NCBI GenBank assembly: GCA_015680685.1
Contig: MNCI01014752.1
Span: 923,132-987,131 of the forward strand
Direction of reading: 5' to 3'
Length of the DNA stretch: 64,000 nucleotides
From: Gnetum montanum
Lineage: Eukaryota; Streptophyta; Gnetopsida; Gnetales; Gnetaceae
Position numbers and translations under genes: made by a program. Positions 58,130 to 64,000 of this stretch are shown here, one piece after another (the first letter of the stretch is position 1; every line of letters begins with the position of its first letter). The notes beneath the pieces were generated by a model. The model saw only the letters and a program-made list of their open reading frames with translations, did not search any database and had not been told where the DNA came from.

Positions 58130-59083
58130 TTAGCAAGCATGAGATAATCTTGAAAGAAAATACAAGAATAAAATGAACATAGAAACATGGTATAAGATTA
58201 CAAAGGTGACTAAATTATTGTTGAAAAAGGAAGAGATAAGATTCCTATGATAGATTTGTTGCTTAATCTCTAATAAATTACGGAACTTATTTTGCATGAT
58301 TTTATTCTCACCATTCCTCTTGTTTGATATAGCAAGTGATAGGTATTCTATTTGATCATTTGATGTTGTAGAGTTGGCAATGTTGGTATTGTTATTATTG
58401 TTATTCTTGGCCCCAGCTTGAGTATTGGGAGTTTCATATTGAAACTCCACCTCCAATCCTCATTCAATGTTGACATTATTCATTGATGATTAAAACATGT
58501 TGTCCCCATGAATCAAAATTTTACCATCCTCATATGGTAAATGAATCTCCTAATGTATAGGAAATGAAACTGCTAGAAGCTTAGCTAACCATGGTCTTCC
58601 TAGGATCAAGTTAAAACCAGGTGTCTCTTTGACCACTAGGAAGTTGGTGAATGTGAAGAACTATTCCTTGGCTACAAAGTTTAATGAGATAGATCCTTGT
58701 ACAACTACCTGTGAATTTTTGAATGACTTGAGTGCAATGGTGGATATTTCCTAGATATTTTCAATTAGGCCTAGTTTTTCAATAATGGTAAACCACATCA
58801 CATTAGTTACTGCCCCATCATCTACATGGACATGATGAACATGTATGGTAATGAGTAGAGGAGCAAATAGCACTTTTTTATTTTGTTGGTTCATCTTCAC
58901 TTTGTTGTCATGAAAGGTAAGATCAGGTTGATGTTTGTCCCTCCTAAGAGAGGTTTTCTCAATGATTATATGAATGGATTCTTTGTTCGTAGACATGTCT
59001 TTGCTCACAAGGATAGAAGTTAACATTTGAGCTAGCGTATTCCTATGAGTAGAAGAGGTCATGACTAGGTCATATAGGTTCAA
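58130..59083 (-). pseudogene. Element B aspartic protease and linker
   Basis: The minus-strand open stretch 58,751-59,083 contains VHVDDGAVTNVMWFTIIEKL, where the usual D-T/S-G reads D-D-G. It is similar to D protease. After stops, TPGFNLILGRPWLAKL and PIH-EIHLPYEDGKILIHGDN (58,540-58,640) complete the protease and linker, with GRPW intact. The following open stretch, 58,130-58,456, runs through an Asn-rich run (AKNNNNNNTNIAN) into hydrophobic sequence before the tandem array. No RT follows. Confidence 0.75.
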
Positions 59084-59699
59084 TGATGTGTTCTTTTGTT
59101 TCTAGGACCATTTGTATTATTCCATTGTTCCAAGGGAATTCATTTTCTTGGCATGTATTTTTTTAGCCTTGGTAGTCTTAATTTTCTCAATTTTTCCTAG
59201 AAATTTTAGCTCATGTTTCAACATATGTGGATTGCTTCATTTGTTCATGGGTGGATCTAATCTTGGTGTACGTTTTGATGGGTCAACTTGTTTCTAAACC
59301 TTTTGTTTTCAGCCACCTTCAATAAGCTTAGTCATTGGTTTGGTGGCAAGTTCTTTTTATCATAGTTGTGGTGATGCTTTCTTGTTAATTGTTGAGTTAT
59401 TGACTATAATGGGTGAGCATTGGTCATAGTTTGTCATAGGTTTGCTTCTGGATGGTGGAGGCATCCTAATAATAAATGGTTTCATCTCCATAAAGGGGTT
59501 GATCATGATGTTGATGCTAATAAAGGTGGAACACATATAACAAAAGGCTCTTTAGGAGCTAGAGGTCATTTTACCTATATAATAAATGGCATTTTAGGCT
59601 TCATGTTCTAGGGATGAAGTGGAATCTAGATGAAAAATAGTTCTCTAGAAGGACTAGATTGTTTGGTTGCTATGAACAAGGCTATGATATGAAAGTTAT

Positions 59700-60720
59700 T
59701 GTTGGTGTTTGAAGAGTTGGACTCATTCAACACTAGCTTTTTAGGGTCAATCATCTTTCAATGCTAGGAAAAAATTGGTATCATGGCCATCTAGTTGATG
59801 ATAGTGGCAAAACTGTGAAACCTAAAGTACTTTGGTAGTTTTAGTTATCTTTGATTGTCATTGTTGAATCTCTAGCTATCTCATAAAGATGATCATACCT
59901 CTTGTGAGCATCCTTGGACATTTTCTTAGGTTGAATTTGGTTAAGCAACTATTCTAGAAGCTTAGAAGGTTTAATAGGAAACTTAGCATACCTAGTCCTA
60001 TCCTTGTGCTCAAATTTTGATCTTGGTTGATTGGGAGTATATGATGTAGATGGTTACAATGGATTAGAAAATGTGCTACATGGTAGTGATTTTTTCCTTT
60101 CTACTTGTTTTGGCTCTTTTATTACTATAGCCATGGTTAATTATGATGGCTTAGTTTTCTCCCTATTCCTCCTTGTCTATTGTTTCTTATATGCTATGTA
60201 ATCTAGGTTATTATTGGCTTCTATGACATATTCTATGTTTTTAGTCTAGAAAAAGGCTTGAGTAAATGCCCAAGAATCTAAATAGTAAAGCTTAGATTTG
60301 ATCAAATCATTAACCACCCCCTTGAAGATGGCCAAAAGATGCATTTCAAAGATGGGTTCGGGGATTTCATTAAGGATAGCATTTCATCTTTATATGAACT
60401 TTTGGATAGGTTTAAGGGGTCCCTATTTTACTTTCAAAACTTGTTCTAATATGATATGGGGCTTCAAGATATACTTGAAATGGTTAACAATTTGTGTAAT
60501 TAAGTCATCCAAAGAGGCAATCAAGCCTCTGGATAATTCATGGTACTATTTTAAGGATTTTCCACTCAGAGATATGGGAAAGACACATATCATTATATGT
60601 GACCAAGCTTGTAGTAATAGGTATTTAGAAAGGAAAGTAATGAAGATCAGAGTTGGGATCATCCTCATTATTGTATTTGGTAAAGTGGGGGATTGGGATG
60701 CTCATAGGGAGAGTTATATG
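59700..60720 (-). pseudogene. gag: Element B gag
   Basis: The minus-strand reading PKFTKYNNEDDPNSDLHYF (about 60,680) and ILNEIPEPIFEMHLLAIFKG with NDLIKSKLYYLD (60,290-60,370) aligns with D gag. A diverged C-terminal part with YFRFHSF lies near 59.8 kb. The reading is broken by frequent TAG stops and frameshifts. It is the only replication-type coding region of B besides protease. Confidence 0.75.
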
Positions 60721-60849
60721 GAAGATGGTAGGGTTGATGGGATAATCTTGGTAAACGTCCATGATCTTGACCCTCAAAACCATGCTAGCTTTAAGCTTCT
60801 ACAACTCTTCAGTGAGGTCCTAGATCATTTAGAATGCTTGATATAGTTC

Positions 60850-61845
60850 TTGAGATGCTCCTGTAGGCTACAAAATTTGTGCTAATGGTTGGAGAAAAGG
60901 TTGAGTGGCTTGATGCTATGCAATTGACATTAGTATCTATTGAAGAGGTTGTGTCACCATCGTCGCATGGGGGTTGAATAGGGAGAAGAATTTTTGAATT
61001 ATAACATGTGAAATGAAGGGGGAAAAGGGGCATAATAGGCTTTTGAGACTTTGAATTATGAATAGGGGCTGTTGGAATGACAAACGAAGGTGGTTTGAAA
61101 TATACCACTAATGATGATCACATAGAGTAAGGCTACATTTCAAAAGGAATGGATGTAAATAGGTGGGGTGGAGTGGGAAGATAGTTTGAATTAGTGTGCT
61201 CTAAAAAAAGATGTTGAGGTAAACATGGAAGAAAATAAGGGGGTGGGTTGAGAAACTTGATTCATAGAGGTTATAGGAGATTCTTGGTTTATTATTGAGA
61301 TAGGGGATATAGATTTGCGAATGGTAGCTTCATGGATACATTGTTGTAAATGGTCCTCAAAGTATGTACCTATCTCAAAATAAGCTTCAAACTCATCTTG
61401 GTCATCTTGGTTTTAATCTAAACTAACTTCCTCAATTGCTTCATATATATCCACGAGTTATGCTAACATGCACATATGAAACTCTATTAGTTCAATATGG
61501 TTATATGGAGAGGAAATATGCTCTTTTCTATTTCTGTGAATAATCTCAAACTAATGTTTTGATTCAAATTCCATGTGTAGGATAAGTAGACTAGCTTGGA
61601 TTTTTGCACAAATAAAGTTGTAGTTTTCTTCATTAATGTTCATGTAGCCTAGGTCTAGTCCTAGTCATAAGAAGGATTTTTGTGCTCTATTATAGCCAAA
61701 TCCTTAGAATCATAAATGCAAATAGCTTCTTGGTTTGAGGTTATATGGATGATGTTGTGTGGTAGAAGAGTTGAGTGGTGAAAAGGTATAAATAGTGAAA
61801 AGCAAAGGTGTTGTGTAAATATGGAAAAGGTTTTAATGTTTTATA
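60850..61845. other. 5' leader of element B between gag and the short-repeat array
   Basis: No recognised protein. A 99-codon minus-strand open frame (60,809-61,108) overlaps the upstream end of gag and may be gag N-terminal sequence, but no motif confirms it. Confidence 0.4.
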
Positions 61846-62275
61846 AAAGTTGTAGCTTATAGCATATAAGATTAAAGCATTTGAGACTTCATATCATGTG
61901 AAGCTACAATGTGTGAGGCTATAGCATGTTGAACTATATCATGTGAAGCTATGGTATTTGGAGCTATAGCATGTGAGACTATAGCATGTGGAAGTTGTAG
62001 CATATAAAGCTATAACATATCTAGCTGTAGCGTGCAATGCTATAACATGTGGAGCTATAGTGAGTCTAGCTGTAGCATATGAAGATATGGCATGTGGACC
62101 TATAGTGTGTGAAGCTATAGCATGTGGACCTATAGTGTGTGTAGATATAGCATGTGAGGCTATAGTATGTGGAGCTATAGCATGTGAAGTTATGGTGTGT
62201 GAAGCTATGTCATTTAGAGCTATAGCAAGTTGAAGTTGTGACATATAAAGCTATAGTGTGTGAAACTGCAATTGG
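61846..62275. repeat. Tandem array of AGCTATAGCATGTG units in the B leader
   Basis: About twenty degenerate units of 18-22 bp (GAAGCTATAGCATGTGGA, GACCTATAGTGTGTGAA and so on). The core AGCTATAGCT-like half is self-complementary, so both strands are open for 80-100 codons with simple repeated peptides. Related words occur at 54.3-55.6 kb in the same element. Confidence 0.85.
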
Positions 62276-62570
62276 AACTAAACTAATAATTTTTTCTAGC
62301 ATATAAGGTAGATAAAAATTAGAAAATGTTTTTCCTATGCAGAAACAAGAGCAAGAAAAATAATACACATTGTAATAGTAAAAATAATGGTTTTGGTCAT
62401 AAATTCCCAAGTGTAGAAAATAGGCACAATGTTGTGCATTGCAACTAAAAAAAATTAATTTTTTGTAGGTTTATAGGTAAAATTGGTAGAAATATGCTAT
62501 TTTGACAAGGTAGAAATAAGCAAAGAAAAGTTCATAGATAAATTTTTTATGCAAAGAAGTTAGTCAGAGG

Positions 62571-62594
62571 TCCTCCTTCTAGCATAAAAAAAAC
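62571..62594 (-). promoter_or_regulatory. Primer-binding-site candidate of element B
   Basis: The minus-strand sequence beside the LTR contains ATGCTAGAAGGAGGACC, related to the D sequence at the same place. The tRNA partner is unresolved. Confidence 0.45.
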
Positions 62595-63618
62595 TATAAT
62601 GACTGAAACATTCAGTGCTAGGAAACTAAAGATCTGAGTGTAGAATAGTTTTGATTTTAAGATTCATAGCCCTTGAAAGGATCTAGGGTACCTTAGGAAA
62701 TCTTGTCAATTACCTAAGAAGTTAAAAAATTCTATCATTGAATGCAAATAAATGAAAATAAAAAATCGTAAAAATAATGAAAAAAATGAGGTCAAAATAA
62801 ACTGCAAACTTTTATATTAATAATAATGAGAAAATACAAAGTGAGTGAATATGAATTTGTAAATGTTATAAAAATAAATATTAAAGATCTAAAGCCTGCA
62901 ATCCTTCCATGTACTTCTAGGTTACATGATCTTCTTTAAACAAGTTCTTGATTTATGCTAGGGGTATGGATACTTTGGCCTTTAGATCTCTATTGTGCTC
63001 CAAAAATTCTCAAGTTTTGTATTGTCTTCAAAGATCTAAGAACCACATAGTCTTTTTAACTACAATCTACTAAAATATTTTTCTCTACAATGTGAACTCA
63101 AAGGTTGTCAAAAGATCCTCTCTAAATGTGCCAAAAACGATTCTAAAAATAGTGTAGATTTTCGTTTAAATAAGCCATCAATTTGTCGATTCTCACTGAT
63201 TTGATTCTAGAAACGTTTTGAACATTCTTTGTAATATTTTGATGTTTTTCATGGCCTAAATATGCAGCATATGAGCCACCAACATTTTTAACCTTTTGGC
63301 TTGAAGCACTAGCATTTTTGACACTTTTCACAACCCAAAATTTTAGCGTATGGGCCACCAACATTTTTGGATTTTGCTATGAAATTTGGAAGCATATTTG
63401 ACATTTTGGCCATCACACACTAGCATGAATGAAATTTATAATGTGTGGGTTGTAAATTTAACTTTACATATCATTATTACCAAAATAAGACCACATGATA
63501 GGATTTTTGATGGAGAAACAAGGCAATTATTTTTGCTTTTGCACCTCTATCAAATTACAATGCATATTTTAGCCACCAGGATCTTTGCTTCTCCCATAAA
63601 GTTTCTTGAGGTGTTCCA
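62595..63618 (-). repeat. 5' LTR of element B
   Basis: A 1,024-bp LTR starting TATAATGACTGAAAC and ending GAGGTGTTCCA. It aligns with 21,373-22,327 and its first bases resemble those of the D LTRs. It is followed by TAAAG (63,619-63,623), matching TAAAT at the other end of B. Confidence 0.82.
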
Positions 63619-63623
63619 TAAAG

Positions 63624-64000
63624 ATGTGCAAATAATGGAGGTGGAGGATACATCTAGCCAAGATCTTTAGAGAGGTAATCCTAATGCTTCAAAAATTAAG
63701 GAAGTTTGTGAGTTAAATTCTTGTCCATTCATGAGGAATGTGAATAGAGGAGATCATTCTAGTAGAAAAATGTTATTTTAGATTGGGACTATATGTTTAA
63801 TTAGTGGGTAATTGATTAATGTTTTGATTGATGGGAGAGTGAAAGAAAATTTTATTTCTTCTAGGATAATTGCTAGATTAGGTTTATTAACTAATTTTCA
63901 TCCTACACCCTATAAAGTGCATTAGTTGTCTAGAGATTTTTTCCAAGAGATGAGCAAACAATATACTTTGAAATTTAAAATTGAAGGTTTTCATGATGTT
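63624..64000 (+). pseudogene. Element A protease region, 3' of the B insertion, cut by the window end
   Basis: The frame that leaves A gag (AKGK at 21,371) continues here as DVQIMEVEDTSSQDL, then CPFMRNVNRGDHSSRKMLF. The aspartic-protease region NVLIDGRVKENFISSRIIAR follows at about 63,814-63,870, where the usual ID-S/T-GATHNFIS motif is altered after the Asp, then KVHQLSRDF-like sequence. The wording is typical of chromovirus-like Ty3/gypsy proteases. It has several in-frame TAG stops and continues past 64,000. Confidence 0.75.

Larger units (their letters stand above)
21373..63618 (-). mobile_element. Element B: Tat-like gag-protease LTR element carrying nested elements C and D
   Basis: LTRs at 21,373-22,327 and 62,595-63,618 align with each other. 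The right LTR adjoins a primer-site-like sequence and gag on its left. The left LTR adjoins a 3' tract shared with element D. The minus-strand order is leader with a short-repeat array, gag (about 60.7-59.7 kb), protease (about 59.1-58.56 kb) and a tandem array (58.1-57.8 kb). After that come 5 kb without recognised pol, then C, then 630 bp and the 3' LTR. With C removed B is about 12.4 kb. I find no RT, RNase H or integrase belonging to B, so it looks non-autonomous. It lies inside element A. Confidence 0.82.

Noticed and set aside
60298-60846. 182-codon plus-strand open frame
   Set aside because: It lies antisense to the B gag, which aligns with D gag on the minus strand. The plus frame is open because the opposite strand is AT-rich coding relic. 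No family features.
61939-62244. Overlapping 81- and 101-codon open frames on both strands
   Set aside because: Both are translations of the AGCTATAGCATGTG tandem array.

Overview
The window is a stack of decaying LTR retrotransposons with no convincing ordinary host gene. It is AT-rich, CpG-poor, full of plant Ty3/gypsy gag-pol relics, and contains intron-bearing pseudogene sequence. This points to a seed plant with a very large, heavily methylated, repeat-rich nuclear genome. A gymnosperm is plausible, but that is an inference. I read no tRNA, rRNA or CRISPR array. Names P, Q, R, A, B, C, D below are mine.

Left part (1-20,282). Positions 1-756 are the 3' portion of a plus-strand LTR of the P/C family. 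Element P (1,236-11,939, minus strand) is a complete Athila-like element with two LTRs, an exact 5-bp target duplication (CAAGT) and a tRNA-Asp type primer site. It carries one gag-pro-pol reading frame broken only by in-frame stops. Its pol is a deletion derivative: most of RT, RNase H and most of integrase are missing, joined in frame. Its gag is split by Q (7,253-9,884), a TG...CA insertion with its own CCTAT duplication, a 485-base N gap and an unusually CpG-rich core. The region 11,945-20,282 is AT-rich and holds one decayed minus-strand RT/RNase H relic (R, about 16.8-18.5 kb).

Right part (20,283-64,000) is a nest at least four levels deep. Element A (plus) has gag at 20.4-21.4 kb and protease at 63.6 kb to the window end. 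Between its gag zinc knuckle and its protease sits B (21,373-63,618, minus), a Tat-like gag-protease element in which I find no RT or integrase. Inside B is C (22,963-52,810, plus), an Athila-like element of the same family as P with recognisable gag, protease, RT, RNase H and integrase plus a long extra reading frame that P lacks. Inside that extra frame of C is D (33,133-50,424, minus), a Tat-like element with gag, protease, partial RT, RNase H, a second archaeal-type RNase H and integrase. D also contains a spliced-looking gene of unknown function on its opposite strand (41.6-45.2 kb). Each junction is supported by LTR pairs and 5-bp duplications (exact for P and Q; 4 of 5 bases for B, C and D).

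Nothing here works as a pathway. All coding regions are pseudogenes. Their stops are mostly TAG at positions where relatives suggest Gln or Trp, as expected from deamination of methylated cytosine. The points most worth a second look are the antisense intron-containing gene in D, the extra TATA-preceded reading frame in C, a shared tandem array that sits after protease or after integrase in the Tat-like elements, and two single-N positions that appear to hide missing LTR sequence.
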